In this document: in pieces, positions 1 through 10,219 of the stretch
Layout: the number at the start of each line of letters is the position of its first letter
Position numbering within the stretch: position 1 is the stretch's first letter
Origin: Adiantum capillus-veneris
Lineage: Eukaryota > Streptophyta > Polypodiopsida > Polypodiales > Pteridaceae
Reading direction: 5' to 3'
NCBI GenBank assembly: GCA_014529385.2
Contig: JABFUD020000387.1
Location: 1 to 54,943, forward strand
DNA length: 54,943 nucleotides
The notes under the pieces: generated by a model
Database searches by the model: none
The model's input: the letters and a program-made list of their open reading frames with translations, nothing else
What the model was told of the DNA's origin: nothing
Made by a program: the position numbers and the translations under genes

Positions 1-12
1 GGGCATTTGCAG

Positions 13-272
13 AAATCCGCACTACCAAAGACGACGGAGCTCTTGATTCGACGCGCCCCCTTTGCTCGCACTGTGAAGGAAGTGCTTCAAAGCTATGGAA
101 ATCAGTATAGAATGCAAGCAATAGCGCTAGAGGCTATTCAAGAAGCTGCAGAGGCCCACATCATTTCAGTGTTGGAAGATACCAACCTATGTGCCATTCA
201 TGCAAAGCGAGTGACAATACAGCCAAAAGAATGCAGCTTGCACGACGATTGCGACGAAACTTCGAGCATTAG
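13..272 (+). pseudogene. Histone H3-like gene, 3' part, frameshifted
   Basis: The reading frame matches the histone-fold half of histone H3: [19 protein letters not shown] (alpha-N/alpha-1), a QEAAEA stretch (alpha-2), and [15 protein letters not shown] before the last helix. After PKE at about 231 the open frame no longer matches. The next frame reads MQLARRLRR to a stop at 270-272, the expected H3 C-terminus, so one base appears lost or gained. The sequence tttgcag at 6-12 is a good splice acceptor, so this is probably a last exon whose earlier exons lie outside the window. Alanine before PF and the TVKEV segment resemble centromeric H3, but loop 1 has canonical H3 length and lacks the usual CENH3 extra residue and tryptophan. 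Identity as a divergent H3 is fairly sure; centromeric function is not shown. Confidence 0.7.
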
Positions 273-371
273 CCGAAGTTACCCCTCTTTTGTATTGCAC
301 ACCCTTATCTTTGTAATGATTTGACTTTCCAATGAAAATATGATCAACATTGTGTCTACTCTGTCTATTAT
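273..371. other. 3' flank of the H3-like gene
   Basis: AT-rich sequence between the H3-like exon and the foldback element. No further coding signal or clear polyadenylation signal is seen. Confidence 0.4.
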
Positions 372-430
372 CTTTGTAATTTCAAGTTCTATATGTAATT
401 GTAGTCAATTTCAGTAAATTTGTGCATTTT

Positions 431-591
431 AAGTACCCTTAGGGGTAGATAAGCCTACAAGGGGCAGAAAAAGGCCTGGCCACAAGGGCGCGCAAATGGC
501 CCATCCAACAGTTATGGATGGGCCATTTGCGCGCCCTTGTGGCCAAGCCTTTTTCTGCCCCTTGTAGGCTTATCTACCCCCAAGGGTACTT
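431..591. repeat. 161-bp near-perfect hairpin, copy 1
   Basis: Arms of about 75 bp begin aagtaccctta and end gggtactt, with the apex near 505-515. Pairing is almost complete and includes a GC-rich segment (ggccacaagggcgcgcaaa). If transcribed it would form a long dsRNA stem. Confidence 0.9.
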
Positions 592-932
592 AAAATAACC
601 AAATTTACTAAAACCTATTGGTTTTGCATCAATATTTTATATGGATCCTTATGGACACCTTTTTTTGGTCATTTCAAGCTTTGAAATCCTTATAGGATAT
701 CAAAACAAATAACATATTGTGAAACCAAGTGTCCAATGTAATTTGACTTTTTGGTGCAAGGGTGTAGTAGGTAGAGCTAAAGCAAGTGATAGTTTGCTGG
801 AAACTTCATTTCATAATTGATTTGAGCTTTTCTAGTGTCCTTGAGTGTGAACATATACTGGAATTGCCATAAAAAGGTTGCATTTAAATGAATGATGCAA
901 AACCAATCCATTGCAATAAATTTGTGCTTTTT

Positions 933-1093
933 AAGTACCCTAGGGGGTAGATTGGCCTATAAGGGCAAAAAAATGCCTGGCCACAAGGGCGCGCAAATGG
1001 CCCATCCAAAACTGATGGATGGGCCATTTGCGCACCCTTGTGGCCAGGCATTTTTTTGCCCCTTATAGGCTAATCTAACCCCCTAGGGTACTT
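933..1093. repeat. 161-bp near-perfect hairpin, copy 2
   Basis: Same length and same inverted-arm sequence as the hairpin at 431-591, with scattered substitutions. Both copies start aagtaccct and end agggtactt. Confidence 0.9.
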
Positions 1094-1274
1094 AAAAATC
1101 ACAATTATACTCAAATTGACTACAATTACATACCTTGAAATAACAAAGTCAAAAAACAATTCATATCACCAATTGAAACAATTTTCAAGATTGACAAATC
1201 AGATTGAAAAGAATTTGCAATATAGAGAGACAATTTCAAATATTTTTTATTCCTTCTAGCACGGTGATTTTACA

Positions 1275-2831
1275 TCATGTATCTGAGGAGTTCAGAATTT
1301 TTTTGACCATTTCCTGGCGCCTATTTTGCGCGTAAGGCAACTCCCCAGTCAAGAGGGACTGCGCTATGGCATTTGGGTCAGTTGAGCCAATGGCAAGCAC
1401 TTTACCACGAAAGCCAGTGCCAAACGTTGTGCATACAAGGGATCTACGCACTAGGAACACTTGATGCGCAGCTTGAGCAATGGTACTCAAACACAAAAAC
1501 TTGCTCAAAGCTTTTAACGACCAAGTCATAAAATGGGCTTGGGGAGTAAATTCATTATGGATAATGGCCACATCGCCAGGGGGGAGTTGTCCGAGGTAAT
1601 GCGCAAGGGAAGCTTGAGGTCCAAAGCCCGTCCGCTTGCCACCCATCCTTGCAGCAAAATCATCAACCTCCACAACATCCTGTCATAAACCGATGAAGGT
1701 TGAGAAAAAAGACAACGAAGGATAAAATAGTAACATGAAAATTAGGATACAGTTTACCTCCTGCTCCTTGTCATCCTCCTCCCTGTTGCCCTTTGCATCC
1801 AAGTCAATGGTCCCATGCACCACAGATACAAGCTTTGGATCATCAGATGGGAGGTTGCATAATGGCATAGGCATCCTAGCAGCCTCAACCTTGGCTTGTG
1901 TGGCTTGGAAATCTTCATCAGCCACGTGCAACTGCTCTGCTGCCAGGACCTCCGCACATACAACTGCAATAGTGTCAGCAACAGAGTCCCCATCTGGCAA
2001 GAGCTTGCTTTCTAGGGCATCTGGCGTATTGTCTAAGGGACATTTGCTACTATTGCATAGCACGCTCAAGCATTCATCCATGCGCAGGCCAAATGCTTTT
2101 TCCAAATCATGCAGGAACACAAACTCCTCCCCATCCACTAACACTGAGGAGAAGCGGCTAATTTCTACCTCTGGGATAGCCACATCCGTCAGTGGTAGTG
2201 GCACTGGAGTGTCACTAGGGCTAGTCGCAACTATGGATTTCTCAACCACTTCCTCAAGACCCCTAGGGTACTCGAGCTGGTGTGCTTTTCCTTCCGCTGC
2301 AGGGTTCATGGGGATAACCTGCTGCTCCCAGGTGTCCTTGATAAAGGACCCAACTTGAAGGTGTGGTAAGCGGAGCTCCTCCAAATCAGGTTCCTCGCTC
2401 ACCAAGAAGATAAATGTTGCGAGCCGAGAAAGGTACTCCACCCCCAACTTGCGCTTCTTGAGCGCTGACACCCCAGGGGCTTGCTCGTCCAAGTAATGGC
2501 CTGCATTGGTTGCAATTTCTTGGAATCGTTGCAACCACTTGGCGAATGGGCGATCACCTTTGTGTATATAGCGCAAAAGATCTCAAGGCACCCAGATCCC
2601 TGCATGTGGGGGGATAGATACAGAATATTTTATGATGTGCTCCTCCATGAACGTAGAAATCTCCTCAAATGCAACCATGTGAAGGGCAACTGTGGCGTCA
2701 AGGTCAGGGAGACGAGTAAAAAAGGTGTGGAGGTCCAACTTCCCTTTGTATTTGGTGTCCTCGAGGAAGAGGATGAAGCGTGACAAAGGGGTGGATGTGG
2801 GTACAGATGCAGAGGATGTGGCAGCATCCAT
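1275..2831 (-). pseudogene. Two-exon orphan gene with an in-frame stop
   Basis: Exon 1 runs 2831-1758 from ATG (MDAATSS). A 78-bp intron at 1757-1680 has donor gtaaactg and acceptor tttatgacag. Exon 2 runs 1679-1275, and both joins are phase 0. The frame would give about 492 residues but is cut by TGA at 2585-2583, between HAGIWVP and DLLRYIHKGD; an original CGA (Arg) would be one C-to-T change away. The middle is acidic and low in complexity. Exon 2 holds a compact segment (PPGDVAIIHNEF, then GKVLAIGSTDPNA). I recognise no domain. A TATA-like box lies about 85 bp upstream of the ATG. Without the stop this would look like an ordinary gene, so it is either a recent pseudogene or a sequencing error. 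Its orphan neighbour upstream is on the same strand. Confidence 0.6.
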
Positions 2832-2912
2832 GTTTAGCCTGGGGTGTGGATAGAGAGTGGAGGAGCTCAGGAGTTGCAAAAGTGAAAATAGTGAATGAGT
2901 TAGGTGGCCCCC

Positions 2913-2920
2913 CTTTTATA
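2913..2920 (-). promoter_or_regulatory. TATA-like box (TATAAAAG)
   Basis: On the minus strand TATAAAAG sits about 85 bp before the ATG at 2831, a normal plant spacing for TATA, start site and short leader. It supports that start codon. Confidence 0.5.
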
Positions 2921-3076
2921 ATGTACCCTTTTTTTAAAACATTAAAAAAAAGGCACTTTCACCAAAAAATGATTTCTCATCCCAATGCAAAAAATTATAT
3001 TCAAAGGCATGATTTGCCGAAGCAAATCATGTTGATTACAGCAGGGATCAATATGAAAATTGCAAGAGTTACAAAG

Positions 3077-4417
3077 TTATAAGATCGATAGCATAGTTCC
3101 ATCTATCCCCCAGTCCTCCTCGACCTTCAATTTGTCTTCCATTCTCTTCCCAATCTGCGGACATTCATTACAATAAGCATCTAATGATCGACAAACCATG
3201 ATGTATTGAAAATGTGGTGGAAGGATTCTCACCTTGTGACCTTGTAAACGAAATTGTGCTTGTTGAAGGGCCTCAAAACCCATAATAACCAAATGTTCTC
3301 GAACATTACTGAGTGTCCAATGCTTGTTCACTTGGACTGCCTCCAAAGCATCGTTGGGCATCTTCACTGCAATGCCAAAGCTTGCAATAGCGCCGTCTAC
3401 ACTCTGTAAGGGAGTCCACACTCCAAGCTTGCACATCCAACGATCATAGTGAAATCGTATGTACAAGGAGGTGCGGGATTTCAAATAGCGCATTCCAATA
3501 CCTGAAGCTCCAACCTTACAACGGTACCGGTCCCCGTTGTGCATGCCCTCCACAAAACCCCAGTCCTCTTCTAAAAGCCTTCCTAATTCCTCGTAATGCG
3601 CATCTTTACATACAAGCATTGTGGTAGTCTCCACAAATCCAAACTCTTTAAAAATGTGCACAAAACAATGAATAGGCAAACACCAGCTCAAGCCCACAGA
3701 CCTAGAAGCTTTAGAGTATTTCAAAGAGTTTTGGACATCCATTATCATCTTTTGCTTGAAAGATGCTACCGACCACAAATCCGGGACCGGCCACTCCATA
3801 CTTAATAAGGAAGTTACTTTGATGGGTTCAAGCGTTCCAAATGCTTGTGTAGAAGTAGGGGCAATATAGGAGTGAGAATAGAAGAAAATCCTTCTTTGAA
3901 CCAGTTTGGTTGGGCAAAGATGCGGGAACATTATTGCTCCAATATCCGCATGTATAGCATTGAATGTGCCAGAGAGACTATGTAGTGGCTGCTCCTCCAC
4001 CAACGTGGATGGAAATATGACTATAAATGCATGACAAATGTTAAGTATGAATCCATAATAACATTACACTGTGATTTCACACCTAGCTTTGTATTCTCAA
4101 AACATGTACTTACAATGTGTTGGAAATCGAGGTGGTTGTTGCAAGTGCATGGTTGACATTGAGAAAACATGTTGCACAATGGCTATGGTCCCCTTGTCTT
4201 TGTGGTTCTTGAAGCCAAGGAGCTTTCCTTTCCAATGAAGATCCAAGTTTGCACGATTCCGCACACGATGAGGGCCAACAGTAGATGGTTGCATGTATAC
4301 CCAAGCACCTTTGGTGAACTCTTGTGGCACCCACTCATCATCTACACCTCTAGTGTTGTGGCATGCAAGTGCTGTGACCTCATCCTTTGGTCGCCTTTGC
4401 GAAGTAGAGTTGGCCAT
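3077..4417 (-). CDS. Two-exon orphan protein, about 415 aa, intact
   Basis: Exon 1 runs 4417-4114 from ATG (MANSTSQRRPKDEV). The intron at 4113-4021 has donor gtaagtac and acceptor gcatttatag. Exon 2 runs 4020-3077 to the stop. The exons total 1248 nt, so the spliced frame is open throughout. No signal peptide or membrane segment is evident. The protein looks globular and mixed alpha/beta, with an aromatic basic patch (DEWVPQEFTKGAWVYMQ) near the N-terminus and a Cys-containing C-terminus (RSLDAYCNECP). I do not recognise the family. It is followed on the same strand by the interrupted orphan at 1275-2831. An open spliced frame among decayed repeats suggests either recent acquisition or selection. 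It could be cargo of an unrecognised transposon. Confidence 0.6.
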
Positions 4418-4740
4418 GGTTGAGCAAAGCAAACTAGGAGGAGGAGAAGAACCTTGCTTGTTGCTACAATGTAGGTGTGATAAAGTGATATGAGAAAATG
4501 GTCAACCCTTGTGGCAATGGGAGGAGAAGGTGGACAACCCTTGCTTGGTGTGGCACTGGGAGGAGAAGGTGGATAAGCCTTGCTTGGTGTGGCAATGGAA
4601 GGTGGTAGGGGAGGAGAGAGGCGCTTCCTTGCTGCAGCAATGGAGATGGTGTAAAGAGAGAGAGTGTTGGAGTAGAGGATGAGTGTGATGGTTGCAACCA
4701 AGGAGGGGTTGGAAAAGGGGTTCTAGAGAGAGAAAATCCC
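4418..4740 (-). other. Pyrimidine-rich upstream region of the orphan gene
   Basis: On the minus strand this is rich in C and T, with short CTC/TCT runs, as in many plant leaders and core promoters. No clear TATA box was found. Open frames here are proline/serine low-complexity and not convincing as genes. Confidence 0.35.
4500..4600. repeat. 39-bp tandem repeat, about 2.5 copies
   Basis: The motif gggaggagaaggtgga recurs at 4519 and 4558 with similar flanks (cccttgcttggtgtggca). Confidence 0.7.
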
Positions 4741-5199
4741 TTTTTGCCTAATAACTAATTTTGGGGGAGCTCTGGATAGCAAAAAAAGATTTTTTAAAAG
4801 TTTTTAAAAAATTTTGAATTTTAGGATTTTTGGATGCACGTTTTGACTTTTTGAGATAAAAAAATGCTTTTTTGACCATAAAATAGTTTTAGAGGGGTTT
4901 TCAGAAGATGAAATTTGAGTTTTGAAATTTTTGAAAAATTTCAAATTTTTGGGATTTTTTCAAACCCGGATCAAAAAGGAGGGAAGTTGGAGGTTCCATA
5001 TGGCTCACCCCCCCCCCCCCCCCCCCCCCCCCCCACCTTCTCACTAGGTAAGAGCCCATTTAAAAAGTGTAAGACTACTTTGTCCCCCTACATTTTTGAG
5101 GGCATAGAGTGTGTCCACCACCCTCTTCTCATTGGCTGGCCTCTAATTAACCTTAATCCCAAAGGGCCCCTAGAGGGTTCATATTTTTCCTAATGCCAA
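4741..5199. repeat. AT-rich spacer with a 27-bp poly-C tract
   Basis: Runs of A and T (4790-4960) lead to an uninterrupted C tract at 5008-5034. No gene is supported. The tract is a likely spot for length variation or sequencing error. Confidence 0.7.
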
Positions 5200-5802
5200 G
5201 AAAAATATCCCCAGCCTGTTTTGCAGATTTTGCTGAACGAATGTGAGGAGTAATGGTACGCTTCACAGAAAACACAATCAATGCATGAGCTTGCACATCC
5301 TTTACATCCCAACGAGCTTGTTTTGTCGTAAGCAAAACAACTCTAATAGCAACAATCCTTGCAGCAAGATCTGCAACATCCTCAACATTGCCTACATCTT
5401 CAGAACCAGGGCGTACATCAAAGCCCTACACAATATTTCAAATGCCCTTTGACACAAGAACATGTTGCATCATGTAAGCCCGCGTAGGGTATCTTTCCCC
5501 ATCCAATCTATCCTCAGTAGTAGTAGCAAACATCTTGAACACATCTGTGTTGTGGTCAGCCATGGAAAATGCCTACATCTGATGTGAAAACTACCTAAAA
5601 TGAGGAGAAATTGAGTGAGACCAGCACGTGCTATATAGCTCAACCCACAGTAGACTGTATGGGACCTGTTATGCAATATTTGACACTGATAGAAATTTTG
5701 CACAAAATGACAAAATTGCTTGTGCAGACTTGGCTGTAGTGAAAACGGAGGCCGAAATGAGCCCGAATCAAAAATCTGAGCAGACCTATGAACGCTTGCC
5801 AA
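5200..5802 (-). pseudogene. Inverted copia gag fragment, truncated
   Basis: Read on the minus strand, this matches the leader and start of gag of the neighbouring plus-strand copia. The leader matches around gcgttcatagg and the segment upstream of gag. A gag ATG lies at 5563-5561 (MADHNTDVFKMFA), and TKQARWDVKDVQAHALI corresponds to the neighbour's EQACWDVKDAQAHALI. The frame carries stops. Similarity ends near 5200, and at the other end it abuts the neighbour's LTR start at 5803. It lacks an LTR and pol. It is probably a relict relative into which the plus-strand copia inserted, or one arm of an inverted rearrangement. Confidence 0.7.
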
Positions 5803-6029
5803 TGTTACCATATACATGTGGTAGTGATGTGCGTGAACACACTAGGACCACTAGGGCATTTTTTCCCTCTTTAGGAGGCTTTTTCTCCCGTGCATTGTAT
5901 ATACGCCCATCACTCTAGGGCTATCTATCTTTCCATTGCACACCAAGTAACACACTCTCTAATGTGTGCCTTGAGCTTCCTTCGTCTTCTCCAAGCTATG
6001 TGTGTTTCTTTGCAACCCTAATTCCAACA
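5803..6029 (+). repeat. 5' LTR of the outer copia
   Basis: Starts TGTTACC and ends CCAACA (TG...CA termini) directly before the primer-binding site. About 227 bp. No matching 3' LTR is seen in the window, so the left boundary is inferred from the termini and from the end of the inverted gag fragment. Confidence 0.6.
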
Positions 6030-6030
6030 A

Positions 6031-6043
6031 TTGGTATCAGAGC
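6031..6043 (+). other. Primer-binding site, tRNA-iMet type (outer copia)
   Basis: TTGGTATCAGAGC, the usual complement of the initiator Met-tRNA 3' end, one base after the LTR. Confidence 0.85.
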
Positions 6044-6391
6044 AGGTTGCATCCTCCCGGGCTTAGTGGCCAGCTGCTCTAACACATGCCTGCTCACTTT
6101 CTCCGATTACAGTGAGGTTTGGCGAACGTTCGTAGGTCGACAAATATTTTGGTAGAGCTCGTAGAGATTAGTCTGCTCAGATTTCTGATTCGGGCTCATT
6201 TCGGCCTTCGTTTCCACTACAGGCAGGTCTGCACAAGCAATTTCATCACTTTGTACAAAATTTCTATCAGTGTCGTTTTCTGCATAACAGGTTCCTTTTA
6301 GTCTTCTACGGTTTTTGCTATATAGCACGTGTTGTTCCCGCTCCGTTTCTCCTCTTTTCGGGCAGTTTTCGCGACAAGTGTAGCATTTACC

Positions 6392-9300
6392 ATGGTTGAC
6401 AACAACACAGATGTGTTCAAGATGTTTGCTGCAGAGGACAGGTTGGATGGGGACAATTACCCTATGTGGGCTTATATGATGCCACACATTCTTGTATCAA
6501 AGGGCGTCTGGAATATTGTGCAAGGCATTGATGTACATCCTGGTTTTGAAGATGTAGGCGATGTTGAGGATATTGCAGGTCTTGCTGCAAGGATTGCTGC
6601 TATTAGAGTTGTTTTGCCTACGATAGAACAAGCTTGTTGGGATGTAAAGGATGCACAGGCTCATGCATTGATTGCGTTTTGTGTGAAGCACACCATTGTT
6701 CCTCACATCTGTTTCAACAAAATCTGCAAAATAGGCTTAGGATATTTTGGTTGTTCTTTATGCAAGTCACAATGAGGCTAAAATTGTTTTGCTGCGTAAA
6801 GAGCTAAAGTCGAAGATTATGCATGAGGAGGATGATATATACACTTTTCTTGCTGGTGTCAAGGATATCAATGAGAAACTTATTTGTGCAGGTGAAGTCA
6901 TTTCAGATAGTTCCCTTGTGCAGACTGTTCTTGATGCCTTACAAGATTCTTATTAGACTTTTGCTAGTACTTGGAGACTTATGACCCAAGGAAATCCTGA
7001 AGTTGTTAAGTTTGATGCATTATGCACATTGCTATTGCAAGAGTCACTTTGCAAAAAAAACAAGACTAGACAACGTGCAGTTGAACATGCTTTTATTGCT
7101 TCTCAAAGAAAGGGTGGTAATAGCAATGCAGTCACTTCTTATGGTTCTGCTACGAGAGGCAAAACTTCTGTTCCCAATGCTTCTGCTGGTAGCACTTCGT
7201 CTGGAAATTCTGGTGATAAGGGCAAAAAAAAAGATGCGTTGCCATTATTGTAAAGCTAATGATCGCTTGATCAAGCAGTGTCCTAAGTTGAAGGCCAAAG
7301 AGGCTAAGAAGAAAGAGGGTGGTTTCACTGCAAATGCTAGTTCCACTACAAATGCATCCATTGTTGATGCAGAATGGGCTTTTAGTGCAGAGTGCACTTA
7401 CAATCCTACTGCCCATGATACACGCATGTCAGTTGCTGCAGATTCACATATGTGGTATTTTGATAGTGGTGCTACAAAGCACATTACCTCACATCGTGAA
7501 TTGTTCACCTCTCTCAAGTCTGTCCCTCATGGGAATTCAGTCATTTGTGCCAACAATGACTCTTATCTGGTTAGGGAGTTTGAAAGGTTGTGCTTACTGC
7601 TGCTAATGGAAGTTCTTTCACACTTGTTGATGCACTTTATGTACCTAGGATCAAGAAGAATCTTTTGTTTGTATCTGCACTTACTAGACTTGGACTTGTA
7701 GTCAAATTTGTGAATGACAGATGTACAGTTCATGATCTCAGTTTTGGTGATGAAATTGTTGCATCTGGGCTTTTGTGCAGTGGGATGTATAAGCTCACTT
7801 TGTATGACAAGTGTGGATAAAATTTTGCAAATGCAGTTGCAGATTCAAGGGCTATTTCAGATGCAAAACTTTGGCATGCACGTTTTGGTCATCTGAATTT
7901 AGCCAGTTTGTTGCGTTTGCAAAAATATGATATGGTTGCTTCTTTGCCGCCGTCAAACATGTTTGTGAAGGCTGTATTTTGTGTAAGATGTAGCATTCTA
8001 AGTTTCCAAAGGATGGTTCAGTTCGGGCCACATGGAGGTTGCAGCTTGTACATAGTGATATTTGTGGGCCCATGCAAACTCCGTCCTTTGGCAATTACCT
8101 TTACTTCGTGACTTTCATTGATGATTACTCCAGACATGCATGGGTATTTCCACTTAAAGCGAAGTCTAAAGTTTTTATCTGCTTCAAACAATTTCTGGCT
8201 ATGGCTGAAAATGTATTGAAATGTACTATGGGCACCCTCCGTTCCAATCAAGGGGGAGAGTATATGTCGTGGGATAAAACACCAATGTACAGTGCCTTAT
8301 ACACCTCAGTAAAATGGCACTGCTGAGAGAAAAAAAAGGTCAGTTACGGAAAGGGCACGATGTATGGTCAAAAGGCTAGCTTTGCCGCATTCTTTTTGGC
8401 TTGAGGCCATCATGTGTACCACTTATGTACTAAACAGGTGTCCTGCAAAAGCTTTGCGGTCTATCACTCCATATGAAGCATGGCATGATAGAAAGACTTT
8501 TATTGAGCACATGGCTCTTTGGCATATGCTTTGGTGCCACAAACACAGCGCAAAAAATTGGATGATAAGGCTATCAAATGTATTTTTGTTGGTTATAGTG
8601 CTGAAAGCAAAGGTTATAGGTTGTATCATCCGCAAATAAAGAATATTCTAGTTTCACTGGATGTAGTGTTTGTGGAAGCTTTTGTTCAGCCCTTGCTATC
8701 ATGTACTAGAGACAGTAATGGAAGCTCACATGAAATTTATGACACTTTGTTGCCTCTTTTAAGTGGTGGAAATACAAATGTAAATTCAGATGAGGCAAAT
8801 GTATAGCCTATGAGGGTTTCCAAAACTGTTACAGATCAGCCTATTATTGATGTAAATGTACGTGATGTACTTGATGAGGAAAGGGCTGAAAATGAGCAGG
8901 CTAGAGGTATGCCAAAATGGTTGGTGCATACATTGCGTGACAGTAAATTGGATGCACCTTTCTCTAGTCGTACTCGTTCAGGCTCTCACCATGCATCTTA
9001 TGGATCATATTGTTATGCTTTGCCTGTGTCTAGCTTACATGATGTTGAGGAGCCTCTGTCTTTTGATGAAGCATAGAATTCAGAAAATTAGATGGCTGCC
9101 ATGCAATTAGAATATGATGCACTTATTGAAAATGACACATGGACGTTATGTGATTTGCCTCCTGGCAAAATGCCATTGGTATGAAGTGGGTTTACAAGTT
9201 GAAACGCAAGCCGGATGGTGAGATTGATCGCCATAAGGCTCGACTTGTTGCAAAGGGTTATGCACATCAAAAAGGCATAGATTATGAAGAGAACTTTGCT

Positions 9301-10219
9301 CCCACTTGTTGTATGACTACTGTGCGTTTTTTATGTGCATTGACAGCTCATTTTGGTTGGGATGTACATCAATCAGACATTGTTACTGCTTTCTTAAATG
9401 GTGACATATTTGAGGAAGTTTATGTAACGCAGCCTCACGGTTTTGTCAAGAAAGGACAAGAGGACAAAGTGTGCAAATGTAACAAGGATTTGTATGGGTT
9501 AAAGCAATCTCCTCTCGTGCTTGGTATGAGAAAGCTGACACTCATTTGGTCAAACTAGGCTTTTGTAACAGTCCAGCAGAAAGCACATTGTATGTAAAGC
9601 GTGAGGGTGATGTACTTATCATTGTGGTTCTTTAAGTAGATGATTTGCTGATCACTGGACCAAATGAGAGACATATTGCTGAATTTAAGGATGATTTGAA
9701 TGCTACTTTAAAGATGAAAGATTTGGGGCTGTTGCATCATTACTTGGGTATACAAATTCAGCAGTGTGATGGTGGTATTGCCTTGTGTCAGAAAAGTTAC
9801 ATAGAGACATTGCTATGTAAATTTGGACTTGAGGATTGCAAACATATTGCCACTCCCATGGAAACAGGCTTGAAATTGAGTCTACATGATGCTGGTGACC
9901 CTGCAGATGTCACTCTTTACCAAACTGCTGTTGGCTGCATCATTTATGTATGCAACACGAGGCCGGATATTTAGTTTGTAGTCTCACAAGTTAGCAGATC
10001 TATCTATGCATAGCCTAATGTCTAAGCATTTGGCAGGCTATCAAGAGGATTTTCCGCTACCTTGGTGGCACTTTACATCTTGGGTTGTTTTATCCCAAGG
10101 GGGGATCATTGCCGCCAGACTTACATGCTTTTTTGGACTCAGATTGGGCTGGTTGTATTGACATGGAGTGTCCACAAGTGGTTTCTGTTTCATGCTTGGC
10201 AGTTCATGTATATCATGGT
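6392..10219 (+). pseudogene. Decayed copia gag-pol (gag, PR, IN, RT, start of RNase H)
   Basis: Gag begins at ATG 6392 (MVDNNTDVFKMFA). A CCHC-like knuckle near 7235-7290 has lost its His (CHYCKANDRLIKQC). Protease keeps FDSGATKH near 7459. The pre-integrase segment has LWHARFGHL near 7870. Integrase shows LVHSDICGPM, FIDDYSRHAW and NQGGEYMS between 8040 and 8270; the usual RTDNG is altered to RSNQG. RT covers about 9180-9980 (KWVYKLKRKPDG, KARLVAKGYAHQKGID, DLYGLKQSP). In the YVDD motif the Tyr codon is a TAA stop at 9633-9635. RNase H begins after 10030 (LHAFLDSDWAGC) and breaks at 10219 where the gypsy element entered. At least eight frame changes or stops were seen. No product is expected. 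Confidence 0.85.
10215..10219 (+). repeat. Target-site duplication, left (ATGGT)
   Basis: ATGGT precedes the gypsy 5' LTR (TGTCATAAAA) and is repeated at 24538-24542 after the 3' LTR. It falls in the Ile-Ser-Trp codons of the copia RNase H. Confidence 0.95.

Larger units (their letters stand above)
372..1147. mobile_element. Composite foldback (MITE-like) element
   Basis: Two hairpins, at 431-591 and 933-1093, lie in mirror-image surroundings. The outer flank of the first (ctttgtaatttcaag, then tgtaattgtagtcaattt) returns inverted just outside the second. The inner flank of the first (tggttttgcatca) returns inverted just inside the second. The segment is thus a palindrome whose two arms, about 250 bp each, each contain a smaller palindrome. 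The middle (about 650-880) is not obviously paired. There is no coding capacity, which suggests a non-autonomous foldback element. Confidence 0.75.

Noticed and set aside
1735-2358. 207-codon plus-strand open frame, Ser/Thr-rich
   Set aside because: Antisense shadow of the minus-strand orphan exon, which has splice sites and a TATA box.
2583-2585. U-to-C RNA editing restoring Arg codons
   Set aside because: Such editing is known from organelles of some seed-free plants and hornworts. These loci are nuclear repeats, so mutation is the simpler explanation.
6031-6043. tRNA gene fragments at TTGGTATCAGAGC sites
   Set aside because: They are primer-binding sites directly after LTR ends, not tRNA genes.
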